The notes beneath the pieces were generated by a model. That model was given only the letters and a program-made list of their open reading frames with translations, was not told the DNA's origin and ran no database searches. Of a DNA stretch of 64,000 nucleotides, positions 41,937-49,527 are shown in pieces. Position 1 is the first letter of the stretch. Each line of letters begins with the position of its first letter. The position numbers and the translations under genes were made by a program. The DNA is from CAZUGO01 sp964619935. Its GTDB lineage: Bacteria > Planctomycetota > Phycisphaerae > UBA1845 > CAIVHJ01. Location: contig CAZUGO010000012.1 of NCBI GenBank assembly GCA_964619935.1, positions 39,702 through 103,701 of the forward strand, read 5' to 3'.

Positions 41937-43481
41937 ATGAGCGTTCCGGCACTTAATACCTTTATCCATCCGGTGGGTCTTGGGCTGTTCATCGCTTGGT
42001 GGGTGGCGTCCCTCTATTGCGTCTCGGTGTGCCAGCGCCATCCCAACATTCCGGTTGAGCGCCGCCAATGGTACAACCTGCTGGTCTTGATCACCGGACC
42101 TTGGGGCCTGGTGGTGTTGCTGAGTCGTTACCGCTATCCGGCGTATGATGCCGAGGCCCGTCAGTACCGTGATCACGTCGAAGGTGGCCCGCTGGTCCGC
42201 TGGTTTCGGCGAATGAGCGGCCTGGAAGGGCCGACCGCCGGCCAGCAAACCATCATCGAACTGTGCACCGCGGACGGACGGCCTCTCAGCCAACTGGACG
42301 CCCGCTTCGGCAAACGCGGCAAGGGTGAGGACAGTGCAGCGCTGACCCACATCAAGAACCTGTTGCTTGACGCCGTGGAGTTGCGGGCCACCGATGTGTT
42401 GATCGATCCGCGGAGCGACGATCAGTATTCGATTCGCTTCCGGGTGGACGGCGTGTTGGAGGAGACCGAACACGTCAGTGCCACCCTGGCGGCCAACATG
42501 CTCAACTGCCTGAAGATCGCGGCCCGCATGGACATCGCTGAGCGCCGCCGCCCGCAGGACGGCTCGTTCATCCTCCAGATTCCGCAGGTGCCGATCAACT
42601 GCCGCCTGGCAACCACCGGGACGCTCCGGGGAGCCAAGGCGGCCATTCGCATCCTGGACCGCCGGGTGGGGCTCAAGCCGGTTACCGATCTGGGGTTGAG
42701 CCGCCGCGATCTTGATCGGCTTTTGATCGCGGTCAACCGCAAGAGCGGGATGATCCTGGTGTGCGGCCCGACCGGCAGCGGCAAGAGCACGACGCTGTAC
42801 GCGGTGCTCAGCCAGTTTGATCCGTACTCGCGCAACCTGGTGACCGTCGAAGACCCCATCGAGTACCCCGTGGAGCACGCCACCCAGACCGAGGTCAATG
42901 ACAAGGCCGGTATCTCTTTCGCCACCGTGCTGCGCTCCATGTTGCGGCAGAATCCGGACGTGATCCTGATCGGAGAGGTTCGTGATCATGAAACCGCCGA
43001 GCTGGCCCTGCAGGCCTCCAACACCGGGCACCTGGTGCTCAGCACCGTTCACGGAAACGACAGTTCGGCGGCCATCCTGCGATTGCGCGACCTGGGCATG
43101 CCGCCGCAGCGACTGGCCGGCGCGGTCACCGCGGTGCTGGCCCAGCGGTTGATCCGGCGCTTGTGCGCGACCTGCAGGACGCCGCATCAGCTCACCGGTG
43201 CCGAGTGGGAAACCGCCCGCCAGCACGGCCTGACCTCGGCCCAGGTCTACGCCGCGGCGGGCTGCGGTAGTTGCCGTGGCACCGGCTACTTCGGGCGCGA
43301 AGGCATTTTTGAGCTGCTGTTCATCAATCGGGAAGTCAACGACGTGCTGGCCCGCGACCCATCGATGTCGGAGCTGCGCGACGTCGCCGTTCGGGCGGGC
43401 ATGACGCCGATGTTCGACCACGGCATGGGCGAGGGCCTGACCACCTTCGAGGAGGTCCAACGGGTGTGCGAAGCCGAGTGA
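41937..43481 (+). CDS. GspE/PilB-type secretion ATPase with a membrane-anchored N-terminus
   Basis: A 514-residue type II/IV secretion ATPase. Two hydrophobic segments (~13-33 and ~44-62) replace the usual MshEN/T2SSE-N domain. A conserved N2 region (TDVLIDPRSDDQYSIRFRVDG) precedes the ATPase core. Walker A is GPTGSGKST near 278, the Asp box near 305 (VEDPIEYP), and Walker B LRQNPDVILIGEVRD near 340, with the His box STVHGND. The tetracysteine zinc site is CATC...CGSCRGTGY. It is upstream of a CvpA-like gene. No GspF, GspD or pilin is in the window. Confidence 0.88.
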   Translation: MSVPALNTFIHPVGLGLFIAWWVASLYCVSVCQRHPNIPVERRQWYNLLVLITGPWGLVVLLSRYRYPAYDAEARQYRDHVEGGPLVRWFRRMSGLEGPTAGQQTIIELCTADGRPLSQLDARFGKRGKGEDSAALTHIKNLLLDAVELRATDVLIDPRSDDQYSIRFRVDGVLEETEHVSATLAANMLNCLKIAARMDIAERRRPQDGSFILQIPQVPINCRLATTGTLRGAKAAIRILDRRVGLKPVTDLGLSRRDLDRLLIAVNRKSGMILVCGPTGSGKSTTLYAVLSQFDPYSRNLVTVEDPIEYPVEHATQTEVNDKAGISFATVLRSMLRQNPDVILIGEVRDHETAELALQASNTGHLVLSTVHGNDSSAAILRLRDLGMPPQRLAGAVTAVLAQRLIRRLCATCRTPHQLTGAEWETARQHGLTSAQVYAAAGCGSCRGTGYFGREGIFELLFINREVNDVLARDPSMSELRDVAVRAGMTPMFDHGMGEGLTTFEEVQRVCEAE

Positions 43482-43488
43482 GTGCATC

Positions 43489-44088
43489 ATGGGTATGATC
43501 ATCGCAGTGGTGGTTGGTGTGCTGCTGGCGCTGCTGTACTCGCGCAGCGGGCTGTTTGCGGCCGCCGTCGCGCTGGTCTCAGTCTTCCTCGCAGCCCTGA
43601 CCGCACTGGGCCTGGGCGTCTCCGTGGTCCACGCGGTGGGCATGGAATCGCCGCACGCGCTGGGCGCCGCCATGGCCGCGGTCGGGGTTTTTTCGTTCAT
43701 GGTCATTCGCGGCCTGCTGATGTTCGTCAACCCGGATGTCGATTTCCACCCGCTGATCGAGCGTCTGGGCGGGGGCCTGGTCGGGCTGGCCACCGGCCTG
43801 GTCGCTGTCGGCTTTGTCTGCGTCTGTGTGCTGTGCACGCCTTACGCCAAGAAACTGGGCACCAACCAGGGCGGCACGGAACAGGCAGCGGCCTTGGTCC
43901 TGGAGCCGAGCCGCCGGGTCACCGAACTCCTGCACCTGAACGGCGCCCAGCCGCTGTCGGTCGGCCGCCTGCTGGCGGTCGCCGGGCCGCGATTCAGCCC
44001 CTCGGTCCCGCCGCCGCCTCAGCCGGAGCATTCGGCGGAGCCCGAGTCAATCGAGGCCCTCGGCCCGTCGGAATCAGACGGCGGCTGA
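43489..44088 (+). CDS. CvpA-like membrane protein
   Basis: A 199-residue membrane protein. Hydrophobic segments at ~1-20, ~22-45, ~55-78 and ~93-116 fit the four-helix CvpA topology, and MFVNPDVDFHPLIERLGGGL resembles the central conserved loop. The last ~65 residues are a Pro/Glu/Ser-rich soluble tail. It starts seven bases after the secretion ATPase, so the two are probably co-translated. CvpA proteins are linked to colicin V production and membrane stress. Homology is suggested by topology more than by strong motifs. Confidence 0.6.
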   Translation: MGMIIAVVVGVLLALLYSRSGLFAAAVALVSVFLAALTALGLGVSVVHAVGMESPHALGAAMAAVGVFSFMVIRGLLMFVNPDVDFHPLIERLGGGLVGLATGLVAVGFVCVCVLCTPYAKKLGTNQGGTEQAAALVLEPSRRVTELLHLNGAQPLSVGRLLAVAGPRFSPSVPPPPQPEHSAEPESIEALGPSESDGG

Positions 44089-44814
44089 GCCTCCGACACT
44101 TGAAGTCGGGCGAATTTGGCGAACCCCGTCGATGCGACCGCGGGCCAGCCGGTTGCGGCCGTAGGTGCTGCGTACCTCCACGGCGACCTCGCCAAACACC
44201 TCACCTGGCACGACGCAAGTGATGACCTTGTCGCTGGGCCGAATGTACACTTCGGCTCGAAGCGCGACGCGCTCGGCCCCACAGAAAAACACCCCCTGGG
44301 TCGGATCCCTTTCGAAGTCGCCCGGAAGCTCCAGGTCCCAACCGCGCACCTCGACCACCCCTCCCGGGCTGTACTGCCCGGTCGTCCGGCTGCCGTGATC
44401 AAAAACCTCCCGAACCCGCGGCATCCGCACGCATTCGTCCAGCAGTTCGATGCTCAGGCGATTCTGAACCCGCCGCAACACTCCCGACTTGGCGGTGACG
44501 TTGACCCGGATGAGCACATCGTCGGGTTTCAGTTGGAGCTGCGGCGTGGTGGCCTGGTCGGCGTGGTTCAGTTCCAGACCGACCGAAAAGCCCAGGAAGT
44601 CATCGAGGATCACCGATCGACCCGCCGCCAGCCCTTCGACCACCTCATCGCGGAGGGCCGCGAGCACTGTGGCCACATCAACGCCGTCCAACAACGTACG
44701 GGCCGCGATGTTATCGACCAGATCCACAGTGCGGATCGTGCCCCTTGGGATCACCCGGGCATAATAAGTTCCTGGTTTGAGGGTGTTCGCCACCCAGATG
44801 TAACGCACCGACAT
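44074..44814 (-). CDS. HU-like DNA-binding protein with C-terminal IG-like domain (DUF4469-type)
   Basis: A 246-residue protein. Residues ~10-100 resemble the HU/IHF-type fold used by the HU-HIG group, with YYARVIPRGTIRTVDLVD, TVLAALRDEVVEGLAAGRSV and ILDDFLGFSVGLEL. Residues ~120-230 are an all-beta IG-like domain, GVVEVRGWDLELPGDFERDP to CVVPGEVFGEVAVEVRSTYG. ATG at 44814 gives the family-like start MSVRYIWVAN. It is convergent with the CvpA-like gene and overlaps its 3' end by 15 bases. A nucleoid or chromosome-associated role is inferred. Confidence 0.75.
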   Translation of the reverse strand: MSVRYIWVANTLKPGTYYARVIPRGTIRTVDLVDNIAARTLLDGVDVATVLAALRDEVVEGLAAGRSVILDDFLGFSVGLELNHADQATTPQLQLKPDDVLIRVNVTAKSGVLRRVQNRLSIELLDECVRMPRVREVFDHGSRTTGQYSPGGVVEVRGWDLELPGDFERDPTQGVFFCGAERVALRAEVYIRPSDKVITCVVPGEVFGEVAVEVRSTYGRNRLARGRIDGVRQIRPTSSVGGSAAV

Positions 44815-44951
44815 GTTCCTGGCTTTGGTTCGCACCGTGTGTTCCCCCGATCGCTTCAGCCCGCACCCGACACCGCACGCTCCCGCACCACGGGCAGGCC
44901 ACACGCCTCTCCCCTAGACAAACAAGCGCGAGCGGCGGGCGGTAACGATCG

Positions 44952-44973
44952 TTTTTTTTTTGGGGGGGGGGGG
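44952..44973 (+). other. Homopolymer tract T10-G12
   Basis: Ten T followed directly by twelve G, in the intergenic space between the HU-like gene and the zinc-ribbon membrane protein. This may be a slippage-prone phase-variation tract, a terminator-like T run, or an assembly artefact. Confidence 0.7.
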
Positions 44974-45009
44974 CGGTCGACCTCCCAGAGCCCGCAGGCG
45001 GTGCGGACG

Positions 45010-45573
45010 TCACCGGGAGGCTTTGCCAGTCATCAAGAAGGCGATGTGCGTGATCGCCGGACGGCCGAAGACCGCCACCACGGGCACCAGCACCCATCCG
45101 GAAAGGACCAGACCCAAGAAATGGCCCAGCAGCAGCAGACCGACGACGGTCAATGCCAAGTACACCAGCCCCAGCATGAAGGTCACGGCCGTGACCGTGG
45201 CCCGCGGATCCACCGGCGGAACGCCGATCACCGCAGCCACCTCGTGGTTTGGAATCACCCCTGGCGAGCCGCCGGCAATTTCCTCGGAGACCGCCAGTTC
45301 TGCAAGCGGATCCAGGTCGACCGGCTGCATCACGGGATCGTACGGCCGCTCGGCGGAGCGCCCGGAGACTTCCTCGGTTGGCGCCGTCACCGCCGGCGGG
45401 CCGGGCCCGGCCTCGCCGGCACCGGCCGCGGCTTGCAACACCGGAATCCGAAAGACGTAGCCGCAGGTGTTGCAGCGGGCTTTCTTGCCGACCGCGGTCA
45501 CGGCGAACGCGTGGGCCGCGCCGCAGGCCTGACAGAATGCCCGGATCGTGCGGATTTGATCAGATGAACCCAT
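45010..45573 (-). CDS. Zinc-ribbon membrane protein
   Basis: A 187-residue protein. Cys14, Cys17, Cys34 and Cys37 form an MJ0042-type zinc ribbon. A Pro/Glu-rich linker of ~85 residues follows, then two membrane helices at ~126-150 (VTAVTFMLGLVYLALTVVGL) and ~152-172. Proteins of this shape are frequent in myxobacteria and planctomycetes and have no defined role. It lies upstream of, and divergent from, rnr. Confidence 0.7.
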   Translation of the reverse strand: MGSSDQIRTIRAFCQACGAAHAFAVTAVGKKARCNTCGYVFRIPVLQAAAGAGEAGPGPPAVTAPTEEVSGRSAERPYDPVMQPVDLDPLAELAVSEEIAGGSPGVIPNHEVAAVIGVPPVDPRATVTAVTFMLGLVYLALTVVGLLLLGHFLGLVLSGWVLVPVVAVFGRPAITHIAFLMTGKASR

Positions 45574-45678
45574 ATCCCATCACGCGATTGCCATCGGCCG
45601 CGATTCGCCCCAAGCGCCCTCGATGTGAGCGTTCATCGTACCCCAGGGCTTGGCGGGGGGTCAAGCGCGGCCGGGCCC

Positions 45679-45708
45679 TTTACAACTTCGAGCCTCCCCC
45701 TCTATAGT
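45679..45708 (+). promoter_or_regulatory. Promoter of rnr, with near-leaderless start
   Basis: TTTACA, an 18-base spacer and TATAGT. The minus-10 ends only ten bases before the ATG at 45719, so the transcript would have almost no 5' leader. Confidence 0.55.
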
Positions 45709-45718
45709 GCCGTAAATC

Positions 45719-47965
45719 ATGCCTGACGAGGACATATCCGAACGCATCCTGGACGCCGTCTTTGACCGCGACTATCGCCCGGGCACCGTACGCGACTTGG
45801 CCCAGCAGTTGGACATCCCCGCCGGGGAGCGGGCCGAGTTCACCGAGACGGTCCATTCCTTGCACCGTGAGGGCCGGGTGATCATCGGGGAGGACGCCGT
45901 GGTCATCCCCCCGCGGATGAGCGACACGGTCATCGGCGTGTACCAGGGCCATCCACGCGGATTCGGCTTCATCACGCCGGAGATCTCCACCGACCACGGC
46001 GATTTGTTCGTGCCACCGGGCCGACAACTCTCGGCAGTCACCGGTGACACCGTTCTCGCCCGGGTCAAGCGGCAGGGCAAACGCGGCGGCCGCATGGTGC
46101 TGTCCGGGCAGGTCATCCGCATTCTGCAGCGCGGGCGCAGCCAGTTCGTCGGGCAGTTGCAGGGCGGCGGGCAGCGCTGGTTCGTGGTCCCCGATGGACG
46201 GACCTTCCACACACCAATCGTGATCCCCGATGCCGCCACCCGGCACATCCCTGCCGGCACCCAGGTGGTTGTCGAGATCACCAGCTACGGCGAGGGGCCG
46301 GCCGAAGCCCAGGGCGTTATCGCAAAAGTCCTGGGCCCACCGGGCGATCCGGATGTCGACATCCTGAGCATCATACACCAGTACCAGTTGCCCCATGAGT
46401 TTCCAGAAACCTGCCTGGAGGAGGCCCGACAGGCGGCCCACCGCGAGCCCGCCGGCGGCACCGGCGGCCGGCGTGTCGACCTGACCGACCGAACCATCGT
46501 GACCATCGATCCGGACGACGCCCGCGACTTCGACGATGCCATTTCACTGGAGCGTCTCGCCGACGGCTGGGAACTCGGCGTGCACATCGCCGATGTCAGC
46601 GAGTTCGTTCGGCTGGGGTCCGACCTGGACCGCGAAGCCCGCGAGCGTGGCAACAGCGTGTACTTTCCCGGGCAGGTCATCCCGATGCTGCCCGAGGTCC
46701 TGTCCAACGGCGTATGCAGTCTTCAGGAAGGCGTCCGCCGGCTGGTCAAGAGCGTGTTCATCCGCTACGACGACTCCGGGCGGGTGCTGGCGGAACGGGT
46801 GGCCGACGGGATCATTCGTTCCGCCCGCCGGCTGACTTATGGCGAAGCCTCGCTGATCCTGGACGGCAAGACCGGCGAATTCGACGCTGCGGTGGTCGCC
46901 CATCTGCAAAACATGGGCGTGCTGGCCCGGGCCATCCAGGCCCGGCGGCGCGACAGCGGCATGCTGACGCTGGACCTGCCGCGGGTGGAATTGGTCCTGG
47001 ACCCGCAACGGCGGGTGGTCGACGTTCGCCCCGAGGATACCAGTTTCTCGCACACCCTGATCGAGATGTTCATGATCGAGGCCAACGAGGCCGTCAGCCG
47101 GCTGTTGACCAAGCGGCGGATGACCCATTTGAGACGGGTCCACGCCCCACCGCAGCCCGATGCCACCGAGAACTTGGCGGCCTTTCTGCGGGCGATCGGC
47201 CTGACGCCGTCGGAGGCGCCCGATCGCGCCGAGTTGCAAGCGGTGCTGACCGCGGTGCAGGGCACGCCCCAGGCGTTCAGCGTGAACCTGGCCGTGCTCC
47301 GCTCGCTGCAGCAGGCCCAATACTCGCCCAAACGGGAAGGGCACTACGCCCTGGCCAGCGAGGATTACTGTCACTTCACCTCGCCCATCCGGCGCTACCC
47401 GGACCTGACCGTCCACCGCCTGGTGAATGCCTTGCTGGACGACAGCACGCCACCGGACGCCGATCCTGCAACGCTGGAGCCGCTCGGCACGCATTGCAGC
47501 TTCACCGAACGGCGCAGTGAGAGCGCCGAGCGCGAATTGCACACCGTCAAGATCCTGCAACTGCTGGCGGCCCACGTCGGAGAAACCTTCCAGGGCATCG
47601 TGGTCGGCGTCGCGGAATTCGGATTGTTCGTGCAGTTGGATCACTACCTGATCGACGGGCTGATCCGCCTGGACGACCTGCCGGACGACTGGGAGGTCGA
47701 CACCCGGCGTGGCTGCGTGCGCGGCCGGCGCAGCGGCCGGCGCTTTGTCATCGGTGCGCGCCTCCCGGTGATCATCGCCCGCGTCGACATCGGATCACGA
47801 CAGTTGGATTTGCATCTCGAGGAAACGCGCCGGGGGTCGGGGCGCCGCACGCCCGCCGCCGGACGGCAGACCTCCGAGGCCAAGGCCAAGCCCAAGCCCA
47901 AGCCCAAGCCGCCATCCACATCGCCGCGTCGCAAGCGGGGCGGTCGCGGCCGCGGCCGTCGTTGA
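45719..47965 (+). CDS. rnr: Ribonuclease R
   Basis: A 748-residue 3'-5' exoribonuclease of the RNase II superfamily. Order: N-terminal winged-helix/OB segments (GVYQGHPRGFGFITPE is the cold-shock part), then the RNB catalytic domain with IDPDDARDFDDAIS near 264, holding the metal-binding Asp cluster, YCHFTSPIRRYPDLTVHR, and a C-terminal S1 domain (GIVVGVAEFGLFVQL). The tail is Lys/Pro-rich with tandem PKPK units (KAKAKPKPKPKP-like), typical of RNase R. The start ATG has almost no leader. Confidence 0.94.
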   Translation: MPDEDISERILDAVFDRDYRPGTVRDLAQQLDIPAGERAEFTETVHSLHREGRVIIGEDAVVIPPRMSDTVIGVYQGHPRGFGFITPEISTDHGDLFVPPGRQLSAVTGDTVLARVKRQGKRGGRMVLSGQVIRILQRGRSQFVGQLQGGGQRWFVVPDGRTFHTPIVIPDAATRHIPAGTQVVVEITSYGEGPAEAQGVIAKVLGPPGDPDVDILSIIHQYQLPHEFPETCLEEARQAAHREPAGGTGGRRVDLTDRTIVTIDPDDARDFDDAISLERLADGWELGVHIADVSEFVRLGSDLDREARERGNSVYFPGQVIPMLPEVLSNGVCSLQEGVRRLVKSVFIRYDDSGRVLAERVADGIIRSARRLTYGEASLILDGKTGEFDAAVVAHLQNMGVLARAIQARRRDSGMLTLDLPRVELVLDPQRRVVDVRPEDTSFSHTLIEMFMIEANEAVSRLLTKRRMTHLRRVHAPPQPDATENLAAFLRAIGLTPSEAPDRAELQAVLTAVQGTPQAFSVNLAVLRSLQQAQYSPKREGHYALASEDYCHFTSPIRRYPDLTVHRLVNALLDDSTPPDADPATLEPLGTHCSFTERRSESAERELHTVKILQLLAAHVGETFQGIVVGVAEFGLFVQLDHYLIDGLIRLDDLPDDWEVDTRRGCVRGRRSGRRFVIGARLPVIIARVDIGSRQLDLHLEETRRGSGRRTPAAGRQTSEAKAKPKPKPKPPSTSPRRKRGGRGRGRR

Positions 47966-48020
47966 CAGTCCTGCGCGGCGCGGCTACCTTACCCCAAGCA
48001 GTATCCGTTAGAAGAACTTC

Positions 48021-49109
48021 ATGAACCGTACCCCCCTGTACGATCTCCACGTCCGCCTCGGTGCCAAACTGGTCGACTTTGCGGGCTGGGAGATGCCGCT
48101 GCGTTACACCAGCATCATTGAGGAACACCACGCTACCCGCCGCGGCTGCACGTTGTTCGATGTCTCACACATGGGCCGAATCTACGTCAGCGGCAGCGGG
48201 GCCACCGACCTCCTGGAGCAGGTGTGCACCCGGCGGATCGGGTCGATGGCTTCCGGGCAGAGCCGCTACACCCACATTTGCAACGCCGACGGCGGAGTTC
48301 TCGACGACCTGATCGTGTCCTGCGTTGACCCCGAGCGCTGGCTGGTGGTGTGCAATGCATCCAACCGCGGGAAGATCTTTCGCTGGCTGGAGGATCACGC
48401 CCGCGACTCCACGGCGACCCTCGAAGATCACACCACCGCGACCGCCATGGTCGCCATCCAAGGCCCGCAGACCGCCGGTCTGGCGGACGACATGCTGCCC
48501 TTTGACGTCACCGACATCAAGCGCTATTCCTTCCGCACCGGCAAGTACATGGGCATTGATTACGTCTGTTCGCGAACCGGCTACACCGGTGAGGACGGCT
48601 TTGAGATCATCGTGTCGTCCGCCGCCGGACGAATGCTGGCCAACGGACTGTTCGAAAACAGCACCGCCGGGCGGATCACACCCGCCGGATTGGGGGCCCG
48701 CGACACCTTGCGGCTGGAGGCGGCCATGCCGCTGTACGGCCACGAACTGCACGAGCAGGTGGACTCCATTTCAGCAGGCCAGGGCTGGTGCGTCGACTTG
48801 GACAAGCCGTTCATCGGGCGCGATGCCCTGCGGGCGGTTCGCGACCGCGGGCCGCAGCGCACGCTGATCGGCTTTACGGTGGACGGCCAGCGCATCGCCC
48901 GGCAGCACGCCACGCTGCAACGGGATGGCGCCGTGATCGGCGAGGTCACCAGCGGGAGCTTCAGCCCCACGCTGCAGAAGGTCATCGGCCTGGCGTTCAT
49001 CGATCCGGCGCATGCCCAACCGGGCACCCCCATTTCCATCGACGCCCGCGGCAGGATGCTCAGCGGCCAGGTCACCACAACGCCCTTCTATCGGAAACCC
49101 CAACGCTAG
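48021..49109 (+). CDS. gcvT: Aminomethyltransferase (glycine cleavage T protein)
   Basis: 362 residues. Transfers the aminomethyl carbon to tetrahydrofolate, releasing ammonia. RTPLYDLHVRLGAKLVDFAGWEMP is the canonical N-terminus; HTRRGCTLFDVSHMGRI-like residues (ATRRGCTLFDVSHMG) and GYTGEDGFEI (folate/aminomethyl site) are intact. The C-terminal barrel contains GEVTSGSFSPTL. It is followed by gcvH. No gcvP or riboswitch is visible in the ~55-base upstream region. Confidence 0.94.
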   Translation: MNRTPLYDLHVRLGAKLVDFAGWEMPLRYTSIIEEHHATRRGCTLFDVSHMGRIYVSGSGATDLLEQVCTRRIGSMASGQSRYTHICNADGGVLDDLIVSCVDPERWLVVCNASNRGKIFRWLEDHARDSTATLEDHTTATAMVAIQGPQTAGLADDMLPFDVTDIKRYSFRTGKYMGIDYVCSRTGYTGEDGFEIIVSSAAGRMLANGLFENSTAGRITPAGLGARDTLRLEAAMPLYGHELHEQVDSISAGQGWCVDLDKPFIGRDALRAVRDRGPQRTLIGFTVDGQRIARQHATLQRDGAVIGEVTSGSFSPTLQKVIGLAFIDPAHAQPGTPISIDARGRMLSGQVTTTPFYRKPQR

Positions 49110-49127
49110 CGGAGGACAGACACGGTC

Positions 49128-49508
49128 ATGGGTGTCCCACAAGACAGGCGGTATTTGGAAACGCACGAATGGCATCGCCGCGACGGCGAACTGGTGACCA
49201 TCGGGATCACCCAGTTTGCCGCCGACCAACTCAGCGATGTGACCTATGTGGAACTGCCCGCCGCCGGAACGGAGCTGATCGCCGGCAAGGCCTTCGGCGA
49301 GATCGAATCGGTCAAGGCCACCAGCGAACTGTACGCCGGGGTCAGCGGAACCGTGCGCGAGGTGAACCGCGCCCTCGACGACACGCCGGAGCTGGTCAAC
49401 AACGATCCCTTCGGCGGCGGCTGGATGCTCAAGCTCCAGGCCCACAATCCGGCGGATGTCGAACTGCTGATGTCGGCCGCCGCGTATGAGCAGCGTTACC
49501 CGGAATGA
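49128..49508 (+). CDS. gcvH: Glycine cleavage system H protein
   Basis: 126 residues. A lipoyl carrier: the attachment lysine is Lys63 in GEIESVKATSELY, preceded by GITQFAADQLSDVTYVELP. It follows gcvT by 18 bases and has an AGCGGAGGAC-type ribosome site just upstream. The remaining subunits (P and L) are outside the window. Confidence 0.94.
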   Translation: MGVPQDRRYLETHEWHRRDGELVTIGITQFAADQLSDVTYVELPAAGTELIAGKAFGEIESVKATSELYAGVSGTVREVNRALDDTPELVNNDPFGGGWMLKLQAHNPADVELLMSAAAYEQRYPE

Positions 49509-49527
49509 GTCGTCCGCCGGGTCGGAA

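Noticed and set aside
43482..44222. 246-residue plus-strand frame overlapping the CvpA-like gene
   Set aside because: Gly/Arg/Pro-rich out-of-frame shadow; the CvpA-like frame has regular membrane helices.
47966..48020. Glycine riboswitch upstream of gcvT
   Set aside because: Only ~55 bases separate rnr and gcvT; too short and no matching structure seen.
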